DNA from: Serripes groenlandicus
Taxonomy: Eukaryota > Mollusca > Bivalvia > Cardiida > Cardiidae
Direction of reading: 5' to 3'
Length of the DNA stretch: 64,000 bases
Assembly: GCA_031761405.1 (NCBI GenBank)
Contig: JASEVX010000001.1
Span: 203,378,390 to 203,442,389 of the forward strand
A model generated the notes under the pieces. That model was not told the origin of the DNA. It did no database searches and saw only the letters and a program-made list of their open reading frames with translations. How positions within the stretch are numbered: position 1 is the stretch's first letter; every line of letters begins with the position of its first letter. Positions 23,667 to 34,515 of this stretch are shown one piece after another. The translations under genes and the position numbers were made by a program.

Positions 23667-26600
23667 CGAGGATGAATAAAACATAGATATTTTAAATATA
23701 AACTTCATCGTTATATCTTATTGTTCCGACTGACCTGAAATATTTTCATGAGCGTTTTCGAAAAATTTAAAACTCAGAATATAAGTGCTGTTATTTCTGC
23801 ATATATATGAGCAGTTCCACGAGATAACCATTATTGTAGACTTTGCGTTAAGTATCGAACGAATCAGCCTAAGCATGACGTGCAGGCTAACCTGCACATC
23901 CTCTGTTTGCCTCCCGTGGATTTCTGTTTCGGGAATCATTACTGTATACCTCTATCCCCCTGAGAGGGAATGTGTCGTCCAAGGTTAGCCTGCGCGGATC
24001 TGGGTCAATACATTACGCAGAGTCTATACTGTTGTTTTTTTCGTGAAACTGCTCATATGTATGCACATGTGCCATGGCAATATTTTAAAGGCTCTCGCCA
24101 CATTAAGTAAAATTGTCATAACAAGCAAGAAAGGGTATTATTTTACCATTTGCTTTGCACTTTTAGAGATGATGAAGGAAAATTACTACAAGTGACACTT
24201 GGAATGCCTGCTTATGGAATATGCCAAACCGCCAATATACTGCCATATGTGCATGTCTAGCCAGCTAGTAATTGGGTATTCAACATTAAGCAATAGGTCG
24301 AATCTATAGTCATGGGTGAATACCCACACAAGTAGCTATTGGTTATACAAAGCGTTACTACTGCTATAAGCCAGCTAGTAGTTCGACATTGAACATTAAG
24401 CAATAGGGCGAACTTACTGCCACGGGCCAATACCAAGATAGCTAGCAATTGTGGTTATTCACCAAATAATAAAGCGCGAATATACTGCTACATACGGATA
24501 CTTATCCAGCAAGAAGTTGGACATTGATCTTTAATCAATAGTGCAAACAAACTGGCACATGCCAATGCCCACACACGTAGCAATTGGTAAATCAACACAC
24601 AATCAGAGCGAGATTCTACTGCTACATACGGATTTCAAGTTAGCTAGTAATTGAACATTTATCAATAGTACGAACGTATTGCCACGGGTAAAAATCCACA
24701 CAGCTAGCAATTGTTAATGCAACACAAATTCAAAGCGCGAATCAACTGCTAGATACGGATATCCAGCTAACATTGAAGATTTTTGTTGCCGCGGGTCAAT
24801 ACCCACACTGCTAGCAATTGGTTATTCAACACAAAGTCAAAGCGCGCATCTACTGCTATATACGGATACCCAGCAAGGTAGTAGATGAAGCAATTAAGCG
24901 AACTTATGTCACAGGTTAATACCCACACAGCTAGTAATTGTTTTTCAACAAAAAATCATAGCGCGAATCTGCGGCTACATACGGTAATTTGAGTGATTCT
25001 TGTTAAAATTATGTAGATTTTTAACACACCTTCCTTTATATTTGTTATGTAAATATGTTTAAGACACGTGCAGTTTACTAACCTTGACCTCGTCCTCCTT
25101 CGATACATCACACTTTATAAAGAATAGATATTCAGGAAGTTCTGCTGCAAGACTTGACCCAGTTTTTTCTGATGGATAAAACAACAGAAATCGGGCTAAA
25201 CTCGTATATTGACGGACATAATCGAGTTCAGCCGAAGATACCCGATTGTCAAAAATATCGTAACACGCGAGTTACAGGATCGTATGATATTAAAACGCAT
25301 CCTATTTGCCATAAAGTATTCTTGAAGTCTCTGTCTCAGTGTTCTGCATCTTGAATTCATAAAGCAAGAGATTCGCGATTACTCGAATGTATCGTTTAAC
25401 TCGATCAATTGAACGGAACGAACGTCTTTGTAAAACAGCATAACAGCAGTGTGCGCTTGCTCAAACAAACAAAATCAGAACTGCTGCTCCGGTGTTTTCT
25501 ATGGAAGATTTCTTGCACGATAATACTTACGTTTTAATGAATATAACAATAACATAAATGAATTAAATATACATTCACCGAACACTCGAGCGCATCGATA
25601 ACTCGACGTAATATCTGGAATCTTTAAACATCGAGGTATCGTGAGACAATTCTTCGACTTCATTGAAATGATAATAATTGATAATGGTGCATACTTTTCA
25701 TCCTCTAAAAGAAGACCCGGAAACCCATCGACTCCGTCAGTTTTAATGCCAATGATAAACAAAGCCATTGGTTGGCGGTCGCCTTCAACCAGTGGACTTA
25801 AAGGTTATCGTGGTAATAGGTAGCCTCTGACGATCATCTCAAATCGCAGACGGTATTCACCAACTATTCTTAATGCATTCTTATTGTAAATTCGGATATG
25901 ATATTTATAATGGTTGGGGAAAACATGGCCGGTACTCTGGCTTAACTCGTCAACTCAATGTTTAGCCCTCGGAACTCAGAACACTTCGACAAAACTCGTA
26001 ACCTCGATATTTTGCACTCGGAACACGGAATACTTCGGCTAATCTCGTAAAACTCGATATTTAGCCCTCGGAACACGGAACACTTCGGCTAAATTCGTAA
26101 ACTCGATAGTTAGCCCTCGGAACTCGGGAAACGTCGGCTTAACTCATAAAATAGATATTTAGATCTCAGAACACGGAACACTTCGGCTAAACCCGTAATA
26201 CTCGATATTAAGCTCTCGGAACATAGAATACTTCGGCTTAATTCGTAAACTCGATATTTAGCACCCGGAATGAAAATTTCGGCTAAACTCGTAAACTAGA
26301 TATTTAGCCCTCGGAACACTTCGGCTTAACTCGTTAACTCGATTTCCCTAAATAACCGAATGCTTCTTAATTGAAACGTTTTGTTGAGTAATATATCTAT
26401 AGGTGCTACCTATTTACGAAAAAACTGCAAGATAATTATAAACAAAAATTAAAGAGCATACTTTGGCCATAAAAATGCATTTATAAGTAATTGACTAGAC
26501 AATAATAATGTTAATGTAATGTTTCTTGCATTATCAAAACATATTTGGAATTCGTGTTGCTGTTGTCTATTATTTGAACAGAAAGTAATAAAGTAAAGAC

Positions 26601-29600
26601 GGCTTTCAGAAAATCAAGGAATATAATGAACGAGGTTAAAACATGAGGGCCAAGATGATCCTTAATCGATCACCTGCATTATGGTAAAGAAACAAATAGA
26701 TCATAACGGAAATGACGTCACGTCCTTCTTTGGCTACGATAGAGTCAACATTTAGTTTCGGGCGTAGAAGGCTAATGCTGTCGTTTTTTTGAAGATCGGG
26801 AAAACATATTTCTTACAGATTTCCATTTATTTTTAACTTTTCGTACAAATGTTAATTCCCACATAACACAGCACTTTAATGATCTTAAATATCGATTTTA
26901 GAAAAAAATGATTAAAAAGACGACAATAATTTTCAATCCGTGTTTTTCTGCTCATTTTATACATATCCAAAATACCGATTTAAAAAAAAATGATTAAAAA
27001 GCCGATAATAATCAATCTGTGTTTTACGTCTGCTTTTTATACATATCCAAAATGGCGGCCCCCATGGATTTTTCCAGTTTCATTTCAGAAAGCTTCACGG
27101 GTTATTGAAAACAAAAAAAAACAAAAAAATCTCGCGCCTGTTACCTATAAGCGAAAAAACCTATTTATGTTTTTTTTCCGTAATATATCTATAGGTACTA
27201 CCTATTTACGAAAAAAACGCAAGATAATTATAAACAAAAATTAAAGAGCATACTTTGGCCATAACAGGGGATTTATGAGTAATTGACTAGACAATAATAA
27301 TAAATGTCATGTTTCTTGCATTATCAAAACATATTTGGAATTCGTATTGCTGTCGTCTATTATTACGAATAGAAAATAATAAAGTAAAGACTTTCAGAAA
27401 ATCAAGGAATACATTTATAATGAACGAGGTTAAAACATGAGGGCCAAGATGATCCTAAATCGATCACCTGCATTATGGTAAAGAAGCAAATAGATCAGCC
27501 CTTTTCTGATGCCACTTGGCGACTGCCTTTTTCAACCAGTCAATATGACTGGAACAAATGATGTAAATGGTCACATTTCTGCTAAACCATTTCCCTATTA
27601 GAGATGGTTTCTGAGGCCTTTGCAACAGACAATTTAGGAAAAGATTGTCGCCAAAAGAACAATTGCTCCTTATGAGAAAGTTATGCTTTTGCCACAATGT
27701 TTGATAAATAATTATACTTTGAATGAGTGAGTCAATAGCTCATGTATAGGAATTTTGGGTATTTCATGTTACGCCAAGATGAAGTGTTACGGAAATGACG
27801 TCACGTCCTTCTTTGGCTACGATACAGTCAAAATTTAGGTTCGGGCGTAGAAGGTTAATGCTGTCAATTTTTTGACTAACGGGAAAACATATTTCTTACA
27901 GAGTTCCTTTTATTTTTAACTTTTCGTAATAATGTTAATTCCCACATAACACAGCACTTAAATGATCTGAAATATCGATTTAAAAAAAAAAGGATTAAAA
28001 AGACGACAATAATCTTCAATCCGTGTTTTTCTACTCATTTTATACATATCCAAAATACCGATTTAAAAAAAAATGATTAAAAAGCCGACAATAATTTTCA
28101 ATCTGTGTTTTACGTCTGCTTTTTATACATATCCAAAATCTCACACCTGTTAACTATAAGCGAAAAAAAAACATTTATGGTTTTTTTTCGTATTAGTGCT
28201 ACAATGTCAGGAAACATAATTATGGGAAAGTTATGTTGTACGTTTACTTTAATATGAGTATAGGTGCTACCTATTTTCGGGTAAACATTTATTATATGTT
28301 GTGATTGTGTTCATAAAACGGTTCTTTAGGTATTTTAAGAAAACATTACTGGAAATTATGAAATTGCTAAAAAGAGAAATTGCTCCTTAATCCCACAATG
28401 TATGCATCCCCCCCCCCCCCCCCCCCCCCCCCCCAACTGAAGGCCAACTTTAAATATCATAAAAAGTAAACGTTTAATTTGCTATCGACATGATAAAGCA
28501 CGTTAGCTCACTTACCATCAATATCAAAGATAACAACCTTGGCCCCGTTTTCCACTGGAAAAAGAAAGAAGCTGTTGTATACATTTCATGTTATTTTATC
28601 AATTGGTGGCCAATTATTCTTTTATATTGGGTAATTATGTCGATTTTAGAATTGGACATGGACTCAACAATTATATTGGCTAGTTCAAACGTGGTCGATT
28701 TTAAAATTGAAAACGGCTTCAACATAAAAACATTAAAAGTCGATCATATGATCAGGTGATTGTCCAACTATTGGTTCATTATTTCCGTTGAACGTATAAA
28801 CATCGTGTTACATAAATGTTCAAATTTCGAATGAAAGAAAGTTTTGCCTGTGTATAATATATGTGACTTCAAACAACATTTGAGCCGAATGACGAGAAAA
28901 CCTACATTGTGAAATCTGCGTAAAGTATCGACCCGGATCAGCATAAGCATAACACTTTTCGCCTCCTGTGAATGTCCTGTTTCAAGAATCATTACTCTAT
29001 ACCTCTATACTCTATCGCCCTGTGAATTTTCTGTTTCAGGAATCATTATTATAAACATCTATACCTCTATCCCCCTGTGAATTTTCTGTTTCAGAAATCA
29101 TTACTCTATACCTCTATCCCCCTCTGAATTTTCTGTTTCAGGAATCATTACTCTATACCTCTATACCTCTATCCCCCCCCCCCCCCCCCCGTTCCACGAG
29201 GAAACTAACATTATGAACTCTGCGTAATGTATCGATTCAGATCAGTTGGTGCAGTCCGCGCAGGCTAATCCGGGCCGACACATTACGTCTCAGGATGAAA
29301 GCGATATAGAGTAATGATTCCGTAAACAGAAAATCCACAGGAGGCGAAACGTGTCTGTCCGGGTTAGCCTGCGCGGCATGCTTAGGCTGATCCGAGTCGA
29401 TACTTTATGCAATGTTGGTTTTCTCTTGGGACGGCTCAATTATGCAGAAATGATATGAAAACTGTATAGCTAGCTTCATCCAGAGTAATACTGCACTTCT
29501 TATCATAACTGATAATATGTATGACCTTGTACACCCTGACAATAAACGTCCCCCTTTACCAGATACAACTTATACGAGTCGGTTAATTAATTGATTGATT

Positions 29601-30397
29601 GGGCTTTTTACGCCGTTTTCAACAATATTTCAGTTATGTCAAGGCGGCCAGTGTATCTACCCATGTGTGTCCGAGGTGTGTTTCGAACTCACATCCCCTG
29701 GATTAAGAGCCCACGTCGCTACCTACTGAGTTAACGGGGCTTGTTGCAATTTTAGCGTAATCAACCAACTTAATACTTATCCCACCGTATTCGACTTGTA
29801 GCAATATTTGCATACCATCTTATGTCAGCATGTAATTGCAATTACTGACAATACAGACCAAGATCAGATTGCACTTTTTTGGTCAACATTTCGTTACAAA
29901 TTTATCAATATTTAGCAAGACTACTCCTTAAACCTGTAATAACTTGACATCGTGAACAAAAGGTCCCGGATTGAATTACCTTGAGAGCATGGTAAAAACC
30001 ACGGGGTCATCCCCAAATCTCGGCCCGGTTACTGGTTAAGCCTATGTCGAGACTGATTAACTCTTTCACTGCCGAATTTCACAAAGTAGACTCTTCCATA
30101 TTGAAATTTGGACCACTCCATTTTTCGTCCAACAGCATATTTTGTTAAATTTAATGTCTAAGTGGCAAACAATGCATATTTCAGGAGAGACAGCTCGGTA
30201 TAAGCTGTCTGGCCTGAAATCTGCATTGTCTGCAAGAGCTTTTATTTGACTTTTGTAGCGAAAGAGTTAATGATAGATGTAAACTTAAACTTACAGAAAA
30301 CGTCAACGCATGCTTTGCCAATACCATTGCATCCTCCGGTCACTAAGACAACTTTGTCGTTAAATCGTAATTCTTTCTGTCCCTTAGACGTAGCCAT
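13750..30397 (-). CDS. HSD17B14: SDR-B: HSD17B14-like short-chain dehydrogenase, complete, 9 exons
   Basis: Exons (complement): 30295..30397, 28516..28554, 25083..25168, 23345..23411, 22065..22156, 19981..20088, 15901..15968, 15523..15616, 13750..13893. These total 801 nt and encode 266 aa with no internal stop. Phases fit throughout and all introns are GT-AG. Motifs: TGGCNGIG (20-27), Asp45 at the end of beta-2 (NAD type), NNAG (94-97), catalytic Asn120 (INLLG), Ser147 (NMASIVG), Tyr161 and Lys165 (YSATK), SVSPG (188-192), and a C-terminal EGTYCTGVD stretch typical of HSD17B14. Length matches the family (about 270 aa). Expected role: NAD-dependent oxidation of a hydroxysteroid or sugar-like alcohol in the cytosol; the substrate is unknown. 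Oddity: Ser and Tyr are 14 residues apart, one more than in SDR-C and most SDRs. Intron 8 contains a damaged duplicate of exon 8. Confidence 0.92.
13955..14100. mobile_element. Short palindromic MITE in SDR-B intron 8
   Basis: Left arm 'gttgcagtagcgatac' is inverted as 'gtaacggtacttcaac' on the right. The inner arms 'tttagtattgt' / 'acaatactaaa' also pair. An ortholog lies at 34770-34920 in SDR-C. Confidence 0.75.
14745..15611. repeat. ~430 bp direct tandem duplication in SDR-B intron 8 / exon 8
   Basis: The block from 'ctaccgatttggctgtg' (14747) repeats at 'ctacggattaggctgtg' (15176), with matching 'atagatccgatttgcaaat', 'gccaatcaaagaaatcgg' and 'cagacactgtcactcg'. SDR-C has only one copy. 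Confidence 0.9.
15094..15172 (-). pseudogene. Pseudo-exon 8 of SDR-B
   Basis: A duplicate of exon 8 (15523-15616) made by the ~430 bp tandem duplication. It keeps a GT donor (gtgagt) but has lost the acceptor and the SPG-coding start. It has an in-frame TAA where exon 8 reads Glu-Tyr. If included in an mRNA it would terminate the protein. Confidence 0.8.
15815..15897. repeat. 28 bp minisatellite, short allele, beside SDR-B exon 7
   Basis: About three units of 'aaaatggacaggggatct' + 'gtaaatcatgt', directly downstream of the exon-7 donor on the transcript. SDR-C carries about twenty (40985-41545). Confidence 0.85.
16120..17702. mobile_element. SDR-B-specific insertion with GACGCCGCGC ends
   Basis: Absent from SDR-C. 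Near the left edge it has 'gatgctaagcatc' and 'gacgccgcgc'; the right edge has 'gacgccgcgcttccacgcggcgtc', a hairpin. It carries a 144 bp tandem array in the middle. It has no ORF of note, so it is a non-autonomous element of unassigned class. Confidence 0.55.
16720..17370. repeat. ~144 bp tandem array inside the SDR-B insertion
   Basis: About 4.5 units. Landmarks recur at 16801, 16943, 17088 and 17233 (gacctagttttt). Other shared words are 'cttggcctagatatcac' and 'aagtttcaacatgctcaag'. Confidence 0.85.
17937..18487. mobile_element. 551 bp TTAA-flanked element, SDR-B specific
   Basis: TTAA (17933-17936), then AGGGACTGAA; the right end reads TTCAGTCCCT, then TTAA (18488-18491). SDR-C lacks it and has a single uninterrupted stretch there. 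TTAA duplication plus inverted termini indicates a piggyBac-type MITE. Confidence 0.85.
18540..19452. mobile_element. 913 bp GC-rich TIR element, SDR-B specific
   Basis: Terminal inverted repeat ccccagtcccaccga / tcggtgggactgggg. Flanks share tttag, a probable 5 bp target duplication. The interior is packed with short degenerate words (cccgga, acacgg, ccgggac) in both orientations and is strikingly GC-rich compared with the surroundings. There is no credible ORF. Empty site in SDR-C near 42050. Confidence 0.85.
19981..20088 (-). CDS. HSD17B14: SDR-B exon 6 (catalytic Ser and Tyr/Lys exon)
   Basis: Listed separately because it carries the active site and is easily missed. It is phase 0 to phase 0, 36 codons, between acceptor ttttaatag and donor gtacgc. 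It encodes HALPHLRQTKGNIVN then MASIVG, HHGGMRGSLP and YSATK. Its counterpart in SDR-C is one codon shorter. Confidence 0.92.
20201..20443. mobile_element. Palindromic MITE (AGGGCTTGGCGTGAAACGG family)
   Basis: Perfect terminal repeats agggcttggcgtgaaacgg / ccgtttcacgccaagccct. The central hairpin is 'ggtgccattgctcgt' / 'gagcaatggcacc'. A second copy lies at 54032-54268. Confidence 0.88.
20453..20713. mobile_element. Palindromic MITE (GAGCCG family)
   Basis: Starts gagccgttccacgagaaac and ends tctcgttgaacggatcat, with inner arms typical of the family. An ortholog in SDR-C lies at 43437-43699. Confidence 0.85.
20768..21066 (+). mobile_element. tRNA-derived SINE, family 1, near full length
   Basis: Head 'ccccggtaactaaggcggtag', then the B-box region 'gagttagaatccc', the full body, and the tail 'caatcaatcg'. 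The SDR-C ortholog (43922-44695) is interrupted by a GC-rich element. Confidence 0.85.
21733..21980 (-). mobile_element. tRNA-derived SINE, family 2
   Basis: Minus orientation: body 'tatcacggcgtttcctggg', 'tactggtccatttatcctg', 'gccagtcagtcgtaatgc', then the head 'cctcccgcactcgatgcgg'. An ortholog in SDR-C lies at 45885-46115. Confidence 0.8.
22138..22785. repeat. ~55 bp minisatellite made from the SDR-B exon-5 3' splice site
   Basis: Twelve units counting the exon itself. Each unit, read on the coding strand, contains a T-rich tract, TTAG, and the first ~24 nt of exon 5 (ttaccatatcaggag, then aaatagacag). Unit starts ('tatttctcctgata' on the plus strand) recur about every 53-56 bp. SDR-C has a matching array. 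Confidence 0.9.
23628..23668. repeat. (CA)n / (TA)n microsatellite
   Basis: acacacac followed by tatatata, in SDR-B intron 3. A longer ortholog lies in SDR-C at 48630-48692. Confidence 0.9.
23808..24056. mobile_element. Palindromic MITE (GAGCCG family)
   Basis: Starts gagcagttccacgagataac and ends 'tttcgtgaaactgctcat', inverted to each other. The same insertion, truncated, is in SDR-A (184-332); SDR-C lacks it. Confidence 0.8.
24260..24983. repeat. ~120-135 bp tandem array in SDR-B intron 3
   Basis: Five to six units of the same family as 586-1092, with 'ccagctagtagt', 'attaagcaatagg', 'gccacgggccaatacc' and 'gcgcgaat' in each. Confidence 0.85.
25940..26350. repeat. ~54 bp minisatellite in SDR-B intron 2
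   Basis: About eight units with 'tagccctcggaac', 'acttcggctaa' and 'ctcgtaaactcgatattt'. Same family as 1680-2090 and 50270-50836. Confidence 0.85.
26389..28195. mobile_element. ~1.2 kb repeat, two partial tandem copies, in SDR-B intron 2
   Basis: The first copy is about 26389-27180 and the second about 27181-28195. Each starts 'taatatatctataggt' and includes 'agaaggacgtgacgtc' (minus strand), 'tatacatatccaaaat' and 'ttacgtctgctttttatac'. A more complete copy in opposite orientation lies at 54864-56050. The second copy includes a family-1-like hairpin (27590-27710). No coding potential seen. Confidence 0.7.
28408..28434. repeat. Poly-C tract (27 C)
   Basis: Uninterrupted C run 81 bp from the exon-2 donor of SDR-B, at the same place as 2620-2641 in SDR-A. 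SDR-C has lost it. Confidence 0.9.
28881..29439. mobile_element. GAGCCG-family MITEs with internal ~60 bp expansion
   Basis: A left partial copy starts gagccgaatgacgagaaaac. From 28964 to 29172 its internal segment (ctgtttcaggaatcatt, actctatacctctatcccc) is repeated about four times and ends in an 18-C run. A second copy follows from 29191 (gttccacgaggaaactaac) to 29439 (gggacggctcaa). Confidence 0.75.
29585..29745 (-). mobile_element. tRNA-derived SINE, family 1, partial
   Basis: Tail 'ttaattgattgattgg', body start 'acgccgttttcaacaatat', then the head 'ttcgaactcacatcccc...ctactgagttaacggggc'. Confidence 0.75.
30061..30266. mobile_element. TTAA-flanked palindromic MITE, family 2 (SDR-B intron 1)
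   Basis: TTAA at 30057-30060 and 30267-30270. Termini ctctttcactgccg and gtagcgaaagag. The centre is the hairpin 'aatgcatatttcaggagaga' versus 'ggcctgaaatctgcatt'. Confidence 0.88.
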
Positions 30398-30493
30398 TCT
30401 TCGTGTGTTGTGTGTTGGACTGTTTTATCTACATCGGTATCATACCGACCCATATACAAGGCCGATACCCACGTAAATGTATGCTGCAATATG

Positions 30494-30507
30494 ATTGGTC
30501 GCTTATA
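30494..30507 (-). promoter_or_regulatory. Putative SDR-B upstream CCAAT / TATA-like block
   Basis: Minus strand tataagcgaccaat, 97-110 bp upstream of the ATG, aligned with the block in SDR-A and SDR-C. Confidence 0.4.
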
Positions 30508-30714
30508 AACTCATCTTGAAGTACTTTTGCAGATACGCGCAAGCAATTGTATATATAGAATAATTTCAGTTTTAATAAGTAGCTGAAAAATAATATTAAA
30601 ATATTTACTAATAATTTGATGGTTCAGTTCGAAACAGTTGTTATATATTACAATGAAAAAAGAATATGCTGGTCTAATGTAGTGTTTCTTCTGTTCTCTC
30701 AATGTTTTCAAATG

Positions 30715-31336
30715 TTACAAATGTTTCTTTAAATTCTCTTACAAAGCTGAAGACATTTCAATTCAATGAGAGCAAATCTAGAATTCTGTCTCGGTCTGAT
30801 ACCTCTAGCTTGTTAGATTCAAGTGTTAGTTCAAACAATAGTGCAATATCCGTTAAGTTGTCGAGCATTGAAAATGATTCAGGATTTTGGTTATGATGGT
30901 GAGAGTTCTGTAAAAACTTAAGACATTGAAAAACTTAGAAAGTTTAGTTTCAAGAGAAAATGTGCTCTACATTTGACAGAAAATATACACCCGAACACTG
31001 GTGTGAATAACAAAGCTAACAAAGATGAAAATGAGCCAAAATCAGATGCACCAATGCATCATGTTTCAATCTCAAGGACCACACGTATTAAGTACCCAGA
31101 CAAGTTCTAACATGTCAAGCGAAACTAGTCTGTCTTGGCTCGAGACCCTTTAAACTAAATTTACACCACCTGTTTTAAGTTTCTCATATTCAAAAAACAA
31201 ACGTAAACATATCTCGCCTGTATTTAGTGTTAGTGACGACAAAGTTGTGGATGGGGATGATTTGGATGATTTAGATATTGACAATACCGAGTTCTTGTCA
31301 GCGTTTACTAAATCAAAGCGACAGAAAATAAAATAA
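30715..31336 (+). pseudogene. MCM9: MCM9-like 3' end, disabled copy 2 (shorter)
   Basis: Aligns with 11095-11785 of copy 1: LTKLKTFQFNES, then SRSDTSSLLDSSVSSNNS, SSIENDSG, and after breaks LSWLETL and DDLDDLDIDNTEFLS. Upstream sequence jumps to the region matching 9296-9370, so about 1.7 kb of copy 1 is deleted here. Stops occur after 'SGFWL' and after 'WLETL'. Two stop codons of copy 1 (near 11423 and 11543) are sense here, so the two copies decayed independently after duplication. Confidence 0.75.
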
Positions 31337-31805
31337 TTGTATAATGGCAAGGTATGATTATATTTCGTCAAGGATAGAAGACAATATCATGAAATATATT
31401 TATACAAACTGGGCATAGCTATGAGAGTTTTGCGTTAGGTGAAAACGTCCAAACTGGCCTTTTCTCTTTTTCCCCACATGGTGTCATTTCTATCATATTA
31501 TTAATATAATTAATAATGTAATAGCAATGCCTTTTCAAAACAGACCACTATGTATGTTTTTTTTTTTTTTAATTGTTCTGTTATTCCTTTTATATTTTCT
31601 TATATATTTATAGTTACTTAACAATAGGAATACATACAATGAAATTAAATAAATAAATATACATATTTAAAAATATTTTCAAAAATTCGTTAACTACAAC
31701 CAGAGACCTAAACTAATGTTAATTAGGTCTCTAACGTAAATAAAAACAATATGATAAAGCACAATTCACATCTGTGCTGTACATCGTAATCAATAATCGA
31801 TGACA

Positions 31806-32080
31806 ATTATTAACACATGTTCAGTCATATCACGGCGGCCAGTTCAGCCACCCATGTATTCAGTCCTGGCTTTCTCACACCAGTACTTTACATAAGTCTT
31901 TCCAAGCAACTGGCTGCTTTTCCACATAGACTGTTAGCCCATTGGTGGAAGACGAATGACGCTTGGCGCATTGACTTTTATCAAGCGTCAGAAATAATGT
32001 TGGGACTAGTAGGGGTTCGGACTCACAACCCCTGGATTGACAGCCCAAAGCGCTACCGACTGAGATACCGGGGCTCGAGT
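31806..32080 (-). mobile_element. tRNA-derived SINE, family 1
   Basis: Minus orientation: 'tcagtcatatcacggcggcc', 'ggctttctcacaccagtac', 'agactgttagccc', then the head 'ggactcacaacccc...cgactgagataccgggg'. Ortholog of 12412-12676. Confidence 0.8.
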
Positions 32081-32539
32081 GCAGTAGACCTAACGATTAA
32101 TTATCCCAGTATATATAGTTACAATTGTTGTTAAAATACTGTAAGGAATCGTGCTCGATTGATACAAACCGCGTTGCATTTCCAGAGCTCTAGAATAGGA
32201 GCGATTTGCATGTTCTAAAACCCGTATTTGTCCCCCCCCCCCTTACCCTCCCCTTGTCCTATGCTGTAGTTACTCAAAAGAATCGTCTCAGCGAGACAAT
32301 TCTTTTGAGTACCCACAACAAAGGGTTTGGTTGGATAATGTGAAAGAAATTGTAAATTGCTTCTTATCCGGATATCTGATGTTCAACTCGTGTAGTCAAG
32401 ACGAGTGCCATATTAAGTCCCACGAGCTATCAATAATCAGTAAGTGATCATCGTTACCTGATAGCCTGGATATGTAGACAGATCACACTCGTCACAGATA
32501 CGGTAAAGATGATTGATATGGGGCACGTCTCCTGTCGAT

Positions 32540-32795
32540 TTTGTCGATTGATTGAATGGGGTTTAACGCCGGTTTCAAGATTATTTCATTCATATCACGG
32601 CGGCCAGTTCACATACCCATGTGATTTCTGGCTTTTCACACCAGTACTCCACACAACAATATTTCCAAGCAACGGGCTGCTTTTCCACATAGACTGTTAG
32701 CCCATTGATGGATGACGAATGAGCTGGAGTTCGAATTCACAACCCCTGGATTGACAACCCACATCGCTACCGATTGAGCTACCGGGGTTCGAGTG
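32540..32795 (-). mobile_element. tRNA-derived SINE, family 1
   Basis: Tail 'gattgattgaatggggt', body 'catatcacggcggccag', then the head 'ttcgaattcacaacccc...cgattgagctaccgggg'. It lies inside a local duplication: 32100-32500 and 32800-33200 are similar, including the hairpin 'ctcaaaagaatcgtctc'. Confidence 0.8.
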
Positions 32796-33231
32796 CAGTA
32801 GACCTAACAATGTATTCCAGGACCGCAGTCGATTAATTGGCCCAGTTTATATAGTTACAATTTTTGTTAAAATACTGTAACGAATCGTGCTCGATGGAAA
32901 CAAACCACGTTGCATTTCCAGAGCTCTAGATAAGGAGCGGTTTTCATGTTCTAAAATACTTAATTGTCCGCCTAACCCTATGTTGTGGTTTCTCAAAAGA
33001 ATCATCTCAGTGGGACGATTCTTTTGTGTACCCACATGAAAGGGTTTGGTTGGATAATGAAAAGGATATCGTACATTGCTTCTTAATTGGACCTCTGATT
33101 TTCGACTAGTGTAGACAAGACGTGCGCCTGTAAGTCCCACGAGCTATCAAGAATCATTAAGTTATCATTGTTACCTGAAATCCTGTCTATGTAGACAGAT
33201 CACACTCGTCACAAATACGACCAGTTAACCT

Positions 33232-33360
33232 ACCGTGTTTCCGGACTTTCTCACACCAGAAATCTACGCATTTATCTTTTCGAAGCAACTGGCTGATTTT
33301 CCACATATTATTATTGGAAGACGAATGACGCTTGTCACAATGACTTGTCAAATTGTTGGT
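33232..33360 (-). mobile_element. tRNA-derived SINE, family 1, body fragment
   Basis: Words 'ttccggactttctcacacc', 'gcaactggctgattttccac' and 'gaagacgaatgacgcttgtc' in minus orientation. The head is missing. Confidence 0.65.
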
Positions 33361-33545
33361 GCGCAAAACCTACCTGACGGCGAATTTCAATTCCTTTCCT
33401 GAATCAAATTTGTGACCTTATAAGCCAGCCGTTAATCACTTCAGGTACTTACTGATGAAGAAAGCATGCCTTCGCAATAACATTTGCGAAAACAAAACCC
33501 ATCAAAATACAGTTTGACTGATGTGGCAGTGGAGGGTATCCAAAA

Positions 33546-34093
33546 ACAGAGTCTGGTAGAGTCTGGAGGTCATATATCCCAATATATCAATGTTTTGTTG
33601 TGTTTTTTGTATTGAAATGAATACAACTAAGTGTTATTGTATCATATAAATAAAACATAATAATGTATTTGCCTATTTAATTTCATATTCGTATGAATAT
33701 AGAAATATGATATATGCGTGACAGTGGAGACTGGTAGAGTCTGGTCATTACTGAGCAATAAATGCAATGTTTTATTCGAGTTTTAAGTAATAAAAAGTTA
33801 ATAAAATATGTATTGGTATATATGTGACCAAAATATATTATTATTTCAGCACATAATTAATAAAACAGAACTATATAGGATTTGGTTTGAAGATTTGCTT
33901 AAACAAAATGGCAACCACTGTCATGCATATCATATTTCTATATTCATACGAAAATAAACTAAAATAGGCAAATACATTATTATTTTTTATTTATAAGATA
34001 CAATAACACTTTATTCTATTCATTCCATTACAAAAACACAACAAAGCCTTGATATAATGGGACATTTGACCACCAGACTCTACCAGACTCTGT
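33546..34093. mobile_element. 548 bp foldback element, SDR-C 3' flank
   Basis: Outer ends acagagtctggtagagtctg and its inverted copy ending cagactctgt. Arms extend about 180 bp (e.g. 'ttcatattcgtatgaatata' versus 'tatattcatacgaaaat'). SDR-B has an empty site at the matching position (near 13375). The middle contains a further partial terminus ('gagactggtagagtctgg'). Confidence 0.85.
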
Positions 34094-34515
34094 TTAGTGA
34101 CACCTGGCAGGGGAAACCGTACATAAAACATCGGTTTTTAATTAAAATTTGTTGAAAGCGATACTAAATTTCTCGAACACTACCTGTTACTGTATCTAAT
34201 ATGAATTTGTATAATTATATTCATAATTCTGGCGATATTATAGTTTGTATTTGCCTTTGCCTACAAATACACGTACACTGAACAAACACATCGAAACATA
34301 TCTGTTATACACGTTTTTATTATATTTTTATTTTGCCCGTTTTACAAATGATAACTGCACTTTTTTAAATGCCATGTTTTACGTGATCTGGAAGAAGAGA
34401 ACTCTTTAATTTGTTCAGATAAAGTTTTTGTCTTGAAAGCATTCAATATAGATATGAGTAAAACTAGAACTTTTCTTAAAATAGCACATGCTGTGATTGG
34501 TTAAAGGTTGTACAA

